Assembly: GCA_025526915.1 (NCBI GenBank)
Contig: JAHLKH010000078.1
Span: 1-64,000 of the forward strand
DNA from: Entophlyctis helioformis
Taxonomy: Eukaryota > Chytridiomycota > Chytridiomycetes > Chytridiales > Chytriomycetaceae
Direction of reading: 5' to 3'
DNA: 64,000 nt
In this document: piece by piece, positions 1 through 13,900 of the stretch
Position numbering within the stretch: position 1 is the first letter of the stretch
Layout of the letters: the number at the start of each line of letters is the position of its first letter
The notes under the pieces: generated by a model
What the model saw: the letters and a program-made list of their open reading frames with translations, nothing else
What the model was told of the DNA's origin: nothing
Database searches by the model: none
Program-made: the position numbers and the translations under genes

Positions 1-2
1 TG

Positions 3-2317
3 TACTGGATCACGTCGCTCAAGGACCCGTTACTGTCCAACAAGGCGATCGAACTCCTTGAAGCCAGCCAGTCGGATTACAAGGCGGCGATTCAGACGCT
101 GGACCGTGACACATTCCAAACGATAAACTACTTTCTGTCCTTGTTTCGCAAGGTGCGTTATGAGTGTCCTGCATGCTTCGCACTGGCACATGCATACCAC
201 ACCATGAATGCACTGTCTGCTAACACGAAGTTCGCCAATGTGTCGGTCCAACCGCTCGACGGTGCCGCAGCTTCCTGCAGTGTCAAAGTCGACCCTCGAT
301 CAAGTTTTCGAGCACTTGGCAGTCATCTTCACATCGCACAGAAGCACAATCGAGCACCCGTACGTTCACTGGACACGAGCGCCTCCAACGCTGCAAAAGT
401 CGGGCTCAAAAGACAGCATCGTTGTCAAGCCTTTGCCTTCAGGTCCTGCAAGACGTGCATTGGCCGATGCGGGTGCAATGCTGCGCAAAAACACATCCAT
501 GCTAGGAAAGTTTGCATCGACTACATTGACTTCACCACCCGCGCCTGCTCCTGCTCCCGCGCAGGCTCCAACGCAGGCTCCCAGGCATCCCAATCAGGCA
601 TCGCCGATCCGTCTCTGCAATCGTTGGCGTTTGCTGGTCCGATTGTTCAAAGCGTGATGGACGCAACAACGGGACAGCCGCCGGCCGATCCAAGCCATCC
701 GGACGAATCCAGAAGCGCGGCTGACGAGTACGTGCAGGACAATCAACTTGCAACGATCTTCTCCGAAGTGGTTCCCAGCAGGCAGGCGATATTGTTTGCG
801 AGCAACAGCCGACGTTCATTCGAGACAATGCATTCGAGACTGATGAGCAAGCTGCCAGGATGAGCCGCGATGTCCTTGCCGACGCGTCTGGAAGCCATCA
901 AGAGGGGTCGTTGGCGCTTGCATCAGCACCACCGGTGCAGCCATCCGCAGCTCCAGCCGCAACAATCCCTGCATCGGCTATCCCCTCGGCAGTCGCCGTT
1001 TCTGCAAGCCATCCGACCACCACATCTGTGCAGTTTGTTCAAGCGAATGACGAAGAGCCAGCGGCGTCTCTAGTTACTGTCGTCGCATTCCTCAGATACG
1101 TTTACCGAGCGTATACATGTGCAGACGAGACTCGTGCTGTTTCGACCGAGTCGTTTTCGTTTGTGCACGAGCCATCGCCAGTGCTGAACCCGGCCGAGTA
1201 TGTCACACAAGACTCGTACAGTTCGCGCATCAACCTTGCCAAGGCGCTCGCGTCCAAGAAAGACCCTTCTGGAGATGCAGACAAAGAGCAGGCCGGGCCG
1301 CTGGCATCCAGCACAATACAGAATGCGGCAAACATGATCTCATCAGCACTCCGTGGAGGCATGGCCAAGCGAGACGCATCAGCCTCGTCCTCGCCCAACA
1401 TCATGAATCCTCAGCAACAGGATGCGTCTCGCGTCGGCACGGCAGTTGGCTCCGAGTCGGGATCCAACATATCTTCAGGCCAACCCACGACAGGCGCAAT
1501 TGCTTCCAGTATAGTGTCGGGAGCGGTCAAGAACATGTCGTCGGGCGTCAAGAGCATGTCGTCGGGCGTCAGGAACATGTCGTCAGGATTGCGCTCCGTC
1601 TTTGTGTCGCGAGCCAACACATACGATGCGTTGCAGCCTGGCGATGAGCCATCGCCATTGACATCGCCAAGGTCCCCCCAAGCCAACGTACAGGACACTG
1701 AAGGTGCGCAAGCACCAGGTCATGGTGACTATTGCACGGGTGGACGCGATGCTCTGCCATGAAGGGACAATGGAATTAATTGCATCTGCGCCATCCATAT
1801 CGGGCATGCACTTCAACAAACGCAAACTGGCCGCAATCAAGCAGCACAAGGCGAGGCAGGTCCACGATACAGAGCGTCTTCAGCCAAGGCCCAAGTCAAT
1901 CAGCTGTTCAAGGAATCGATCGCTGGATTGAAGCGCGCAATCGAAGTCCCCTTGAGTGCTGCTGCGACGGCTATCCCTCACAGTCTGACGTCGTCATCTT
2001 CGTCTCCAGGGATCAAAGGTCCAGCGTCAGGAAACACACCAAGCCTGCCGATCCAAGATGCAGCGACTGTGCCGATTGCTTTGCCTGGTGGCCCTGCCCT
2101 TGTGCGAATCGAGTCGGAAGAGTTCAAAGCCATCTCGGCATTTCTTGACCAGCACAGTTGTCGCTTTGACAAGGCGCAGCAGGACAGGCTCAAATCCTTG
2201 TGCCAGGAGCACGACCAGGTTCTAGCAGCGGTTTACTCGACATACGGAGAGGCTGGAACGAGTGAATCTGTGGACCAGTTTGTTTCGTCGTGCAACATGA
2301 TGTTCTGCGGTAATTAA
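3..2317 (+). CDS. Unidentified protein, 3' part only (possible RhoGAP-domain remnant)
   Basis: The gene enters from upstream. The first exon is open from base 3 and reads WITSLKDPLLSNKAIELLE, then DTFQTINYFLSLFRK, ending at a GTGCGT donor near 153. A following open stretch in another frame contains STLDQVFEHLAVIF. The order 'xLKDPLL ... TxxYFLxxFRK ... LAVIF' loosely resembles the C-terminal half of a RhoGAP domain, but no arginine finger lies in the window, so this is a weak guess. The rest is low-complexity (Pro/Ala, Ser, and a triple NMSSG/SMSSG repeat near 1530-1590). The C-terminus (about 2110-2310) looks folded and helical, around FKAISAFLDQHSCRFDKAQ. The coding frame changes near 150-300, 600, 800 and 1700-1880; only some changes coincide with good splice sites, so the exon structure is unresolved. 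The TAA at 2315-2317 is the presumed end. Confidence 0.4.
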
Positions 2318-2344
2318 AAGGCCATCGTTTCCCGAAAACACAAC

Positions 2345-3109
2345 ATGGCATCTGTCCAGCGACCCGCCGTCCGACAAACGCGTGCCGTTGGGCCACAAAC
2401 GACGATTGCGCAGCCTCCAACGACCAAAGCGCCGCCTGCCGCGCCAAGGACGGTCAAGCTTGTAGAAAGCATTATTGCTCAGCAAGCGGCAGGACAACAG
2501 ACGCAAAAGGCGCAGCAGCCCCTTGCGCAGACAAGCGCTCCTGCGCATGGGGGTTCCCCCACCGCAAACGACGAGCAAGCCGAGCCATTTGTCTCGACGG
2601 CAGCTGTCGCCAATTCGGCCACGTCACCAACAGCAGCCAATGCGGGCAGCAGACCGATCCTCGAGATTCAGCAAATGGCTCCTGCTCCCGGCCAGACGTT
2701 CTTCCAGCTCAGCGTAATGCCTGTCGATCCACGCTTAGACGACAAGGAGAGTGCCGGCCATGTTGCCAAGAAACGCGGCCGCACGGCCTCAAACTCGAAG
2801 CGGACAGCGACGACAGACGCGGCCAACACGTCATTACGCATGCGGCAGGGATGCGTCATTTTACGCGATTGGCCTCGCAAGCGCATGTCCCAGACATGGA
2901 GCCGTAGCGGCATGCTCAACCCAAGCCAAAAGATCATCTCATTCCAAGAGTTTCTTGACGGAGAGCTTCGAGATGAGATCACGTACATTTTCGGCGAGGA
3001 GCAGTACAAGAACGTACTCAAGTCGGTCAAAAAGGCAGTTTACTCTGAAGACGACGACGAGGACATGGCGGATGACGGTGCTCAGGGCAAAGACAAGCAA
3101 GACGACTGA
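2345..3109 (+). CDS. Hypothetical protein, disordered N-terminus and acidic tail
   Basis: Single open frame of 254 codons starting 27 bp after the stop of the preceding gene. The first ~170 residues are Gln/Ala/Pro-rich and probably disordered. A basic patch ([12 protein letters not shown]) follows and could be a nuclear localisation signal. The only part that looks folded is the C-terminal ~60 residues, with [20 protein letters not shown] and [16 protein letters not shown], ending in an acidic Asp/Glu stretch and a KDKQDD tail. I do not recognise the family. Its stop lies 12 bp from the stop of the convergent CHID1 gene. It could instead be a 3' exon of the gene before it, but the only acceptor I see nearby (after CTGTCCAG, 2358) gives a frame with an early stop. 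Confidence 0.5.
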   Translation: MASVQRPAVRQTRAVGPQTTIAQPPTTKAPPAAPRTVKLVESIIAQQAAGQQTQKAQQPLAQTSAPAHGGSPTANDEQAEPFVSTAAVANSATSPTAANAGSRPILEIQQMAPAPGQTFFQLSVMPVDPRLDDKESAGHVAKKRGRTASNSKRTATTDAANTSLRMRQGCVILRDWPRKRMSQTWSRSGMLNPSQKIISFQEFLDGELRDEITYIFGEEQYKNVLKSVKKAVYSEDDDEDMADDGAQGKDKQDD

Positions 3110-3121
3110 ACAATCATGTGA

Positions 3122-4679
3122 TCAGAAGAGATCGTACTGTTGCGAGACGTACACGCGTGCGATGACAGGACCGAATTGTCGCATTTGTGCAGCGGCAGCA
3201 TGGCAGTTAACATCAAAGAGAAACAGACTCGTGGCTTGAAATGAAACGTTTTCCAAGCATTGCAAGCACTTACAAAGTAGTCCAGTCCTTGGCCAAGCTC
3301 CCAGATGGACAGCCCAGTGCCGAGATCATTTGCGAGTGAAATGCGGTCGTGGACAGACTAGATGAATCCACCGTATGCACATGCATTGCACATGTATTGC
3401 ACATGTGCCATGGCAATCACAGAGGGTCAGCCAATGCGCATCTGCCGTCTTTGGATCTGTGCCCAACGCTTCAAAGCTAGACTGACCTTGAGAGATGGAT
3501 AGTGGACCGTGTGTTTGCTGCCTCTGTCATCAACATACTCAATCGGTGCTCGGCCGACACGTTGTCCCACTCGAGCAACGGCTTAGACTCTGCGAGGATA
3601 GCCAGATACTTGGATCCCGTCAAGGGCTCTGCCACGTTGGTGGAATGATCAAAGTCGTATCCGTACATTGCAAGGCCGATCAGAACCTTGGACCGATCTC
3701 CTTCATCGCCACATAGCCGCTGCACGTTGCTCTGGATCCAAGGCAGTGGTGCATTTGGTCCAGCGGCGGTCGAGAGCGTGTGGTCATATGTCATGAGCGA
3801 GAAGAAGTCGACATAGCCTTCGAGGTTCTCAAAGTCGTTGCTGTCAAACACATCGCCCGCCATGTAGGCGTGCCTCGGCGGGATCACAAAGATGAACTGC
3901 TTGCCCATGTCTCGAAGACGCGATCCTATCGTCCGCACGATGTTGCCAGCAAACCGGCCGGGGATGAGCATTTCAAGAACCATGCCATCAAAGCCATGCT
4001 TCCTACATGTCAATGGCGTTGCTGGACTCAGCACCAGCGATCGCATAATCTATCGTCAAGGCAGCGAGCCTAGACAGTAAGGGTATCCAGCTGAGAGCTG
4101 CTTACATGACTTCGCCAGCAATAATCTCTTCAAGTTCGGCCGCACCTGCCCGAGTGGAGATGAGCGCCTCCCAGTCTGCCCGGCCAAACTCGCTGATCTG
4201 AAAGAGCGGCACAACCAAAGGGGCGTGGCCATTAACGCCCGGCTTGCGCACATTGGCAATCCAACCCTGATCGACGTCGTGGCTTCCTTCAAGGAACATC
4301 TTGGACGCACCCCTCGTGTTGTCTTGCTGGTGAGCATATGATCAGGCGGCTCAGACATCTTGGCGCTTATTCACCTCTTGATACGGTACCAGACTGGGGC
4401 AATATGGGTAAACTTGCCAGAGAGGCCCTTGGCGACATCGTAGCCATGGTTGTTCCAAGGCGTCACGTAGCCGAGCACAGCGCCAGTGTCGAACACCCGC
4501 TGTTCTGGCCGATGGACAGTTGCATGCGATGAAAGAATGTCTGCCACACGTGGCTCTGTTGTCACATACTCTGTCACTGGTGAAGGGTCTCGCAGTGGGC
4601 TGAAGCCCAGTTCGTCGTCGCCAAGAACAACGAGTTGTGCTTGTGCTCCGCACCAGAGGACAGCCGCTAATGCAGCAGC
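3122..4679 (-). CDS. CHID1: Chitinase domain-containing protein 1 (GH18 family), secreted
   Basis: Recognised from GH18/CHID1 landmarks in order: [98 protein letters not shown] and the end YDLF. Exons by phase: 4679-4375, 4312-4106, 4002-3487, 3357-3274, 3136-3122; the last encodes only YDLF plus stop, just as CHID1 proteins end. The catalytic DxxDxDxE motif of true chitinases is reduced to FDGMVLEM, as in CHID1, so lectin-like sugar binding is more likely than hydrolysis. A hydrophobic, Ala-rich stretch ([13 protein letters not shown]) at the start of the first resolved exon looks like a signal peptide; the start codon must lie on a further short exon between 4680 and about 4760. One base appears missing near 3543 (EHR|IEYVDD). 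Confidence 0.85.
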
Positions 4680-4853
4680 CTGTCAAGGATGGCCAGAGTA
4701 TCATCCCATAGCACAGGAGTCAGCAGCCTGCATGAACAACAGGTGGACACTGCGCATCTGTTGGCATGCCACCCACGAGCATGCGACGCATTTGGTCGAG
4801 ATGGAGGATGCAGGGCAATTAACCGATGTTGGAAATAACCGGATGTTATGCAG

Positions 4854-4875
4854 GTCACGTGAGGTGACATGTGAC
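4854..4875. promoter_or_regulatory. Palindromic double E-box between CHID1 and CFAP54
   Basis: GTCACGTG, a 6-bp spacer, then CATGTGAC: inverted 8-bp arms with one mismatch. CACGTG is the binding core of bHLH factors such as Cbf1/USF. The site lies in the 280-bp divergent promoter, about 85 bp before the CFAP54 start. A closely matching element with perfect arms lies at 46573-46593 in another divergent promoter. Function is inferred. Confidence 0.55.
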
Positions 4876-4959
4876 TGGATGCCACCGCGTCCCGCATGCC
4901 TACCACAACAACCGACAACCGACGCGACAAACAACAAAGAGCGTGCCATTCATTGCCTG

Positions 4960-7900
4960 ATGCAGAAGCCCCCGTCCAAGAGACAGCAGCAGTCTGCCAC
5001 GGCCGACTCGGCTGGCTTGGCCGACCATGCACCCGCCAGCCCTGTACGCAATGCAATGACTGGCATCTCAACTGCCCAAGGCTACAAGCGGTCGCATCTG
5101 GTGTCCCCGCCGATGCCGTTTGGGTACAGTGGTGTTGTGCCGTCCCACCTAGAGCCCATTCTCGACCGCATCTCGCAAACGTCGCTGCTGGGCATGTTTG
5201 AAGGCGAGGTTGTGTACTGCCTCAAGGCATTCATGTCGCTGTCAAACACGGCCAAGTCAGCGTCCAAGGCGGTATCCAACGCTCAGATGCGTCTTATCCG
5301 CACTCAGTTCCGCAGCTGCCTCGAAAAGTTTGAGCGGCACCTCACGCCCGAGGTCTACCTGAAAAAGTGTGTCGAAACGGGCGAGGCCCTCTTGGAAATC
5401 CCCGGCCTGCACCGCATCGCAGAAGACGAATGCTTTGCTCCAGCACTTTCGGGTCTGACTGTTCAGCGGCCGCCGACCGCCGGCTCTTCAAGCAGTCGTG
5501 CCACGTCGGCTGGAACCGTACGTTCAGAGACCGCTGCCATGGCCACAGCTCGACCCGGCGTCGGGATTTTAGACAAGCAGAATGTGCCAGCTGCCGCCGC
5601 AAACAAGTACTCCCCAGGCGGTCCTCGCGGCATAAACGACGGGAAGCGGCACGCGCCCGTCTTAGTGCCTGCTGCAACGTCTGTTTCTTCGGGCGCCTCT
5701 TCAGCGCCACCGTCGTCACTTGCGGACACAAAACACGCTTCAAGCGAGACGTCTGCCTCATCGCGCGAACAGGTGTTTGACGAACACCTTCGTTATCGAG
5801 CGCTCTTTGGCAAGCTTGTCTGCAAGTACCTAGCTGCCATGGAGATCGATCCCGGGTTGCATGGCGCCACGGCTGTGTCGCAGGTCTTTGATATCCTCGA
5901 CTCCTTCATGGACATCAGCAAGGACGCTCAGAAGAACGACGACTTTGCATGGTGTGTCTACATTGGCACTTTCCATGTCATGTCCATCTGCCAAGAGCTG
6001 GCTAAAAGCGGCTGGACAGCAAAGGCAAGTTTCTAACGCTGACCGTGCTGATACCGCCTTTGTTTGCGACACAAGTGGCCACCAGTTGACACAAGCAAAC
6101 CTTTGGAACTGAATGGCACGCCTGCCATCTCAAACCATCCACAGATCATGGAGTATGTCACATGGACCATTGAAACTCTCGAGGAATACCACCCATTCTG
6201 CAACGCAATGCACGTGCCGTGGCGAATGGAGTGCTACTCGATCTATTTCAAGTTTTGCATCGAACTTGGGCATCTTACCAACGCCGAGACCATGATCGAG
6301 CGCGCTTGGACCAAGCTCGAGGATATTCGTGCGAATGAGCTCAGCACCACTGCATCTGCACCGAATACCAAGCAAGCCAGTGGCAACGCCAAGCCGAAAG
6401 CGACTGATTTGCCTCCTCGCGGCAATGCTCCTGCTGCAGCAGCCGTCACAGCAGCAGTAGAGCCCGTCACCGAGCGGCTCTGCACGTTGCAAGCGGCCCT
6501 CCACAAGATCAATCTGTTCCAGTTTGCATGCGAAGCAAAGCGCCTGACTCTCGGCCGCACACCAGAGCAGATGATTCTGCAAAAGATTGCTCTAAGCGGC
6601 CCACTTTCGCCAGGAGCATTCCCTGCAGCAATCATCAAGCCAAAGGTGCGATCAACAACGGCACCCAACCCACTGGCCCAAGCTTCGCCGGTCATTGCTC
6701 GCAAGGATCGTCCGCAGCCATTGGCCAAAGGCAAAGCAGCCACAATGGCACCACTGCCAAATTCGGACGAGTCACCAACTGCTGCTGGCGCTGCTGGCGC
6801 TTCGTTGCCTGCATCTCCCGTCCATCCTCCAGTGGAGGCTGCTGACGCGCCTTCGGGCATGGCTGCGTCAGATCCGTCTCCCGCGTCCCTGTCGTCTGGA
6901 TTCATGTTCTTTCCAGACGCCGTGGCCAAGGGCTACGTGCAAGTTAGCACAAGCAAAGTCGCGCTTTCCTCGCACCATGGCGTGTTCCCCTACAGCACGT
7001 TTGCCTATTTTGGACGCGGCCATTCAGAACAACGCGCAAAACAGACCGTCAGCTGCATGCGCTCGCTTGCGACTGTCGAGCTTAGCAAGACGGCCCACAG
7101 CAGTGAGCTTCGGCTGTCGATCAATAGCGACTGGTCGAACGGGCTTGGCCTTGCACAAGCGCCTCCTCAACCCCAGCATGTCCAAGATACCGGCGGCGTC
7201 GGGGATACTCCAAATGGCGAGGATGCCATGGCCAAGGCAGTCGACAATCAGCATCCGCAGGCTCCAAAGCCTCCAAAGCACCAGCCGCAGCCAATGCATC
7301 CATCGCAGAATCGCATCCAGCCACGTCACCACCACCACAGGCAGCAGCCACAACAGCAGCCACAACCGCAGCCGCAACAGCAGTCACAACAGCAGCCCCA
7401 ACAGCCACAACCGCAGACACAAGAAGCCACAGGCGAGGCGGCCGATCCAAAGTCCAAGAAGCTCATCCCTAAAAAGATTCGTGTAGCAGAGGAAACAGAG
7501 GATGCAAAGAGCAAGAGACTGCTCATGTCGGATATCCAATGCCTTGTTCAGACACTGCCTGAAGACCGCGATCGTCTGTCAGCCATTGTGTTTGCGCTGC
7601 GCGTCGTCACATGTATGGAGAACACGCTCAAGATTACCGAGCGCACACCGGATGAGCCAATAATGTCGGATACTGTCATCGCACGCCTTGTGGACACGGC
7701 GTTCTTCATCGTCACGTCTGCCCCGAATGCCATTTCTAAGGACGGTGCCGCAAACCAGATCTCGGACTTTAAGGGCGGCAAAAAGTTCAGGTTCCCCGAT
7801 CTTACCCAGCTGGCCCAAGACGGACGAGCCAACGACTTTTTCGTCGACGACCTCATGCTGTTCAACAGATTCCTTTTTGAGAACCGCCAATGGGAACGTC

Positions 7901-10900
7901 TCCATTGCATTCTTCAAATGGCGTATCCGGCCATCAAAAACGACTCGCGGATCCAAAACCAGTATGGACTGGAGATTGCCCTTCGTGCGGCGGCGTCTCG
8001 CTTCCTGCTGACGCTGCACTCTGATCGTCGAGTGCTGTTTGAGGCAAAGATCACGGGCCGTGCCACCCCTTCGGATCTTCGTCTGTCGCGCTTCGAGCTC
8101 ACAGATCAAGTGCGTCTGGCTGTCTCCGACCTCTTCACCACCATCTGCGACTGCATTGAAACGACCGACTTTGCTGCGCGCGAGCCACGGCTTATCTACG
8201 AGTCAGCTGCCATTCTTTGGTATTTTGCCGAGCCTTTTGTGCGCGAGCTCAAGTCTACCAAGGACGCGGTCTTTTACGCGGCTCTTGGTCGTCAAGAGAC
8301 GCTGCTTTCGGTGCTCGAGTTTATTCATCTGCTGCAGAGTCTGTATCCACATGCCGAGCCAGCTACGTCTGCTGCGATTAGCGCCAAGCTTGCGCTGTTG
8401 CTCGAATGCATTGATTCGTTTGCTGATGCTGCCAGGGTTCTCCATGTTGCGCTGGAGTCGATCGAGACAGCGCGCATCCATCTCGGAGAAGGGTCCAATG
8501 TGATCATGTCAACGACGGTCGATCCCTCGTTCCACCCTGGCCTGTCTCGGCAGGTTGAAGTCGAGGAAAGCCAGAGTAATCCCCGCGGCATCGCCGAAGA
8601 CGGCAAGACCATTGCTCTTCGCAAGCAGCTGAGCGGCATCCAGATTGGTCTTTTAAGCTCGCTGTACCGCTGCAGGATCAAGAGCGCGGCGCAAAAGGAA
8701 GCCCAGGAGCTGCGACGTCGCGAGATGGAGCATCTAAAGCTCACACAAAAGCGGATCTATCTCAATAGTGCTGCAAAGATTCCAACGGAAGAGACGCTTA
8801 TGGAAAACTGTGGTCATGATCCTGTCCGCCGTGCTTTTTTCATGCTCACTGCGGCATCCATCGCCGACGATCAGCTAAGCATTGAGCAAAAGCATAGGCT
8901 GCTGCATGAGGCTTCCTCGTTACTCAAAGCTGCCCAGGAGCGCGAGGCACAGCTGCTGACGTTTGGCGACTTTGATCCAACGAGTGCTGTTTCTGGCGAC
9001 TGGTCGCCTGTTCTCGTTCGCCGGACGCCGCGGTCAGTGACCATATCTCCCGGACGCATTTTGCACAGCAAAGGCCGCGCCAGTCAGCCAAAACGGTGGT
9101 ATCAGGCTTTTGCTGCGCCTGCCGGAGAGTATCTTGGCAAGAGCAACGTCGACTTGCTGGGCACAGGTGATGTGGTGTGCCAACTGCCGCGAAAGAGGGT
9201 CGAGATCACGATCACACACTTGCTGCCGTGCCACGCCTACGACTTCACCCTTGTGATGCACGAAAAGGAGCCGACCGGAGTCTCGCATGGCAACCCGTCT
9301 CGCAAAATCCGGATCATTCCAACACTGCCAATGCCACTGCTACTGTGCTGGGGCTTCCTGTCCGAGGTTGCTCACCAAGTGCGCTGCTACGATCTCGCAG
9401 ACGAGGCTCACCTGGTGCTGTCGACTCACTTTGTGTGTTCAAGGGCTCCCGACCATGTTCTTCGTCGGCTGGCAACAGACGACCACACGGGAATCTACCA
9501 CGATCCGGTCTATGAGCTCTTTGATGATGCCATCCGCCAGTCGTCACCAGGAATCATCCGCGCGTTTGTTCAGAGCATCTTCGCCGCCATTGATCGCTCC
9601 AAGGCGGATGTGCATCAGGGCTTGTCTGAGTCGGTCCATGGCATGGGCGACATGCTCTCCTCACAGCTTTGCCGTCTGAGGGCGTGTCGCGACCTGCTGC
9701 TGGCGGCCGAGCTCGCTCGCCAGATCAACGACAGCCCATTGCTGCTTCTGTGTGCCCTCAAGGCATACCAGAATCTGATGCCGTTCATTCTATTCGATGT
9801 GCCGTGTGCATTCGTAGTCCATGTGCTCATGCTGTGCCACGAAATTGTTCTTGGCAACGCTGCTGCATTCGAAAACGACAAGAACAAGGGCCTCCGTGAC
9901 TTTTTTGTGCCAATCACATATCACCTGGTTCGCCGCCTGATCGAGCGCGACAGCTTCAATATCGCATCCCAAGTGTCGCAAGAGTCCATGCAGCTGATCA
10001 ACATGTCGGCGTGCACGGTCGAGCAGCGAATCTTGAACTCGGCGTCTATTGAGCAGTCTTGGCTGGGATACGTTTTCAAGCCCAAGAGGCTTCGCGGCAA
10101 CCACACCAAGTCGCACTACTATGCAGAGTTTGTCTTCCACGCCAAAGTTGCCGTGTCCAACGAGCCAAGCAAGGGCGTCTCGCAGCCGCGACGTCCGTTT
10201 GACGTCTTGTACGAGTATCTGGACGTGACAATGGCGCAAAACTCGCAGCTGGTCGCCAAACTCAACACGAGTCGCCCCGATATCCACGGCAGCCGCACCG
10301 CCCTGACTGCACCAGATCCAGCCCCGTCCAAACGGCCCACCGTCCTACACCGGAAGAGCCTTGACATGCAGACGTGCTTAAAGGACATTTACGTGCTCTT
10401 TGCCACATGCGGGCCAGAGGCTATCATGCAGGAGCTGATTCGCTTCAAGAAGAACCCACGGTACATTGAGATTGTGACGCGCCTTGTCGAGTGGTGCCTT
10501 GACCGCGACCTGATCGAAGCGGCACTGCGTGTGAGCACCGACATTGAGGATTGGGTCGACAAGCGGACGCAGACGATTGTCTTGATTGACCAGATGGCGG
10601 ATGAAGGCGAGGCAAAGCGTGATGTGACCATCAAGCGCCGAAAACGGCATTTGTTTGCCAACGACAAGCGGCTGCTGTTTGAAAATGCCAAGAGCACCAA
10701 GCCGACTGCAGCAGCGTGAGTGCCAAGCCTCGCGATGCTGCTTGAATTGCCATACGCTCAGTGTTTGCCCTTCTTCTACTGCTGTCTCCTTTCCTGGACT
10801 AACATGCTTGTTTCAATTGCAACATCAATCCGGCATGCAATCGGCGACTCACTTGTGGCGGTGGCCAGGCTCAAGCAGGCACGACAAAACCAGAAGCAAA

Positions 10901-13900
10901 AGCTTGCAAGAGAGCAAGAAGAATCGCGCCGAAAGGCTAAAGAGGCCAAGGACAAGGAAACAAAAGAAGCCCGGGAGAAGGAGGCCAGAGAGCGCGATGC
11001 CAAAGAGAAAGAGGCAAAGATTCAGCAGGCAGCAGCAGCAGCAGCAGCATCCTCCAAAGAAGACACCAACAGCAGTGGCGCAAGCAAGGCATCGCGATCA
11101 ACGCCGCCAACATCCGCCGGCCACGGCTCAAAAGAGACGGAGAGCACGTCGCCAACCAGCGGTGCATCGCGGCCGACATCACGGCCCACATCGCGCAGCT
11201 CGCGACCCACGTCAAGCGGCGACAGTACACCGAAAGCCCAGACGCGCAGCAGCTCGCGTGCAAGCTCTGCAAGCCCTCATGGGACAAGCCGTGAGGAGGT
11301 GGCACGCGAGGATGTCGAGCAAGCGAGCTTCCTGGCCATGAAGCGCAAGCGACTCCAGCAGCGTCACGCGTACTTTGTCGGTCTGTCGCCTGCAGAACGC
11401 GAGCGCAAAGACCATGCGGCGCGGGTTCTTGATGTGCAGCTCTCTGCCATGTGGCATCGCCGTCGGTACCTTCGGAGACTCCGCACCATTCTTGACTATG
11501 AAGCAACATGGCGGTCGCAGCTGTCGTATTTACACGGCAAGACACTCCTTCTGCAGCTCCAAAAGGAGCTAACGACGGCGCAGCCCAACTTGGCCGAGCC
11601 AAACGAGTTTTTTGATGCGGAGTGGTTCGAGTACAGGCGCAGCGGCTGCCTGCTTTTGAGCTCCTTTGCCATCTTCCGCAGCGAGTCTGTCTCGATCGTC
11701 GCGGACAATGACCTTGCTGTTGGATACAACAGCGTCATCGCCGATATTCTGCAGGCGCTTGTGCAGAGCATCGTCATCGCCACGCGCGCACGCGAATGGC
11801 TCAAGGTCATCAAGTCTGCAAAGCTTCTGTGGGACTCTCTGCGGTTCCTGTTTCGGCACCGCAAGCTGAGCTCGGAGCTCTGGCGCCAGAATCTGTGGCG
11901 CGGCATGCATGTGGCTGCAGACAGTCTGATGGAGGCTCTCCGCGCCATTAGCATTGTCCGCGCTGAAAAGGACGATGCTTTCCGCCAGCTTGGCTTCATG
12001 TCGCACCTCAACACCAACCGCCAGCCAGTAAGGAGCGCGGTGTTGCCGTTCTCGACACTCACCGAGCTGCAAAAGGGACAGTTTACAGGCAGCTGGGTTG
12101 ATCGTTTTGGCGAAAGCCAGTCGCATATCATCGACCTCCCGTTCTTTGCCGACTTTTTCCTCTTCACGCTGGAGACGATGCAGATGTCGAGCAAGTGGCA
12201 TCGCATTTACGAGTTCGGGCGCCGCTTCCAAAAGCTGTTCCACGGTGTGCTCGACACGGTTCTTGTGCCACTCGTTGATCGCGCGCAGCTCAAGGTTCAA
12301 GGCAGTCTTGGGGCCGAGACAGGGATTCTTCGACGGCCTGGGCATGGTGCGCGCTCAATGGAGATGCTGCTGTATGCACGCCACCTTCATTCCAACTACC
12401 TGTTCCAAAAGGTGCGCAGCGTCAAGATGAATGCCAATGTCAGCCAAGAGTTTGTGCATGCATCGGATGCATACGAGGACGCCATCGCACTTGCACACAA
12501 CGAGGGCGACTATGACATGTTTGCCGTTAGCGCGCACGAGCACGGCGACATGCTGTTTGAGCACGGGAATCTTGCCGGTGCATGCGTGTTTTGGTCCAAA
12601 TGCATCGACGGACTGTTTCGGCGAGACAAGGCGCTGGCATCTTGGCGCTCAATCGTCGATCTGGAAAACACGGGCCGGCTCGAATCGTGGGGCCGACCAG
12701 AAGCCAACCGGCTGCTGATGGCTGTGCACGGCGTGTACAACTCCCTCCTGGCGGGCATGGCTGCTGCAAAGATTGCCCGGTTTTTCTACTTCAACAACCA
12801 TGACAAGAGGTCAGAGCTCGTGTGGCTTGCAGCACATCTATTCATCGCACCGATCATGGCCACGATTCCGCATCCAGTGTCATACTTTGAGTATGCGCAC
12901 TATACACCAACGTCCGTCTTCCCGTTCCTCAATATCTTTGTGGACAAGTTCCAGTGCAATCCGGCGACCATGTGCGATTGCTTGCTGTTCTTGGCGACTG
13001 ATCTGGCTGCGGCGGACATGAGCCTCATTGTTCTACCGCTCGCCTCGCTGATGGAGCACATTGCATGCCACGTGCTGAAGTCTTTCTTCCACAGCGCGCG
13101 CGCCGTCCTACTCAAGGCGGAAGCGCTTGTACATCTCGGCAAAATATCAGACGGCATCTCAAAGGTGGCGATGCTGGCCAAGCGCACAACGCTTACGCCC
13201 AAGAGAGACGAAGGAGGCCCCGAAAACACCTTTGACGATTGCGCGTATCCGCTGCAGGTGCCCCACGGACACGCCCTTCGCCAGCTGGTTGCCATTGTCT
13301 TTTCCGACAAGGCCAAGGCATTGTATCCGCCGCACTTCATGGGAGAGTTTGAGCTGGCGCGGTCAAAGATGCTGCTCAAGATCGTCGAGGTTGCCGGTCT
13401 GGGCATGCCGTTTGCTGATGGACATCGTGCAGACATTCTCTTTGACGAGCTGGACGTTGGCGGGCCGTCCGGCTGGCTTGATGGGAGCGCAAGCGCACAC
13501 GATCCGCCCTCGACTGATGGTATGCCAATCCGGTCACATGCCAACACTGTCGCAACTGAATGCTGAATGGCATGGCCACATCCCTGATACACGGCGTGCA
13601 CTTACATGTCTATTGCTTAGCGACAAACATGTACAACAATGGCACCGAGACCAAAGGCAACTCGAACCAACCGGACAGCAAGCAGTCTAACCAGCGACCC
13701 GGCCAGCGACTTGAGCCAGACTCGCTCCTGTCCGAGATGCTGGACACGATCCGGATCTCTCTCTTCCGCATAGTGCAGCAGAAGCAGTTTTTGATCAAGA
13801 ACAAGCTCGGATCCCAGAATGCCGATGCAGACGAAGGCCGCACACGGAGGTTCTACGAAAATGAGAATCTGATCAGCTCAATGGCGGCACTCTTGTCGTG

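Noticed and set aside
2311..2358. Intron joining the first two genes (GTAATT donor, CTGTCCAG acceptor)
   Set aside because: The resulting frame hits a stop about 35 codons later and loses the conserved-looking C-terminus of the second gene.
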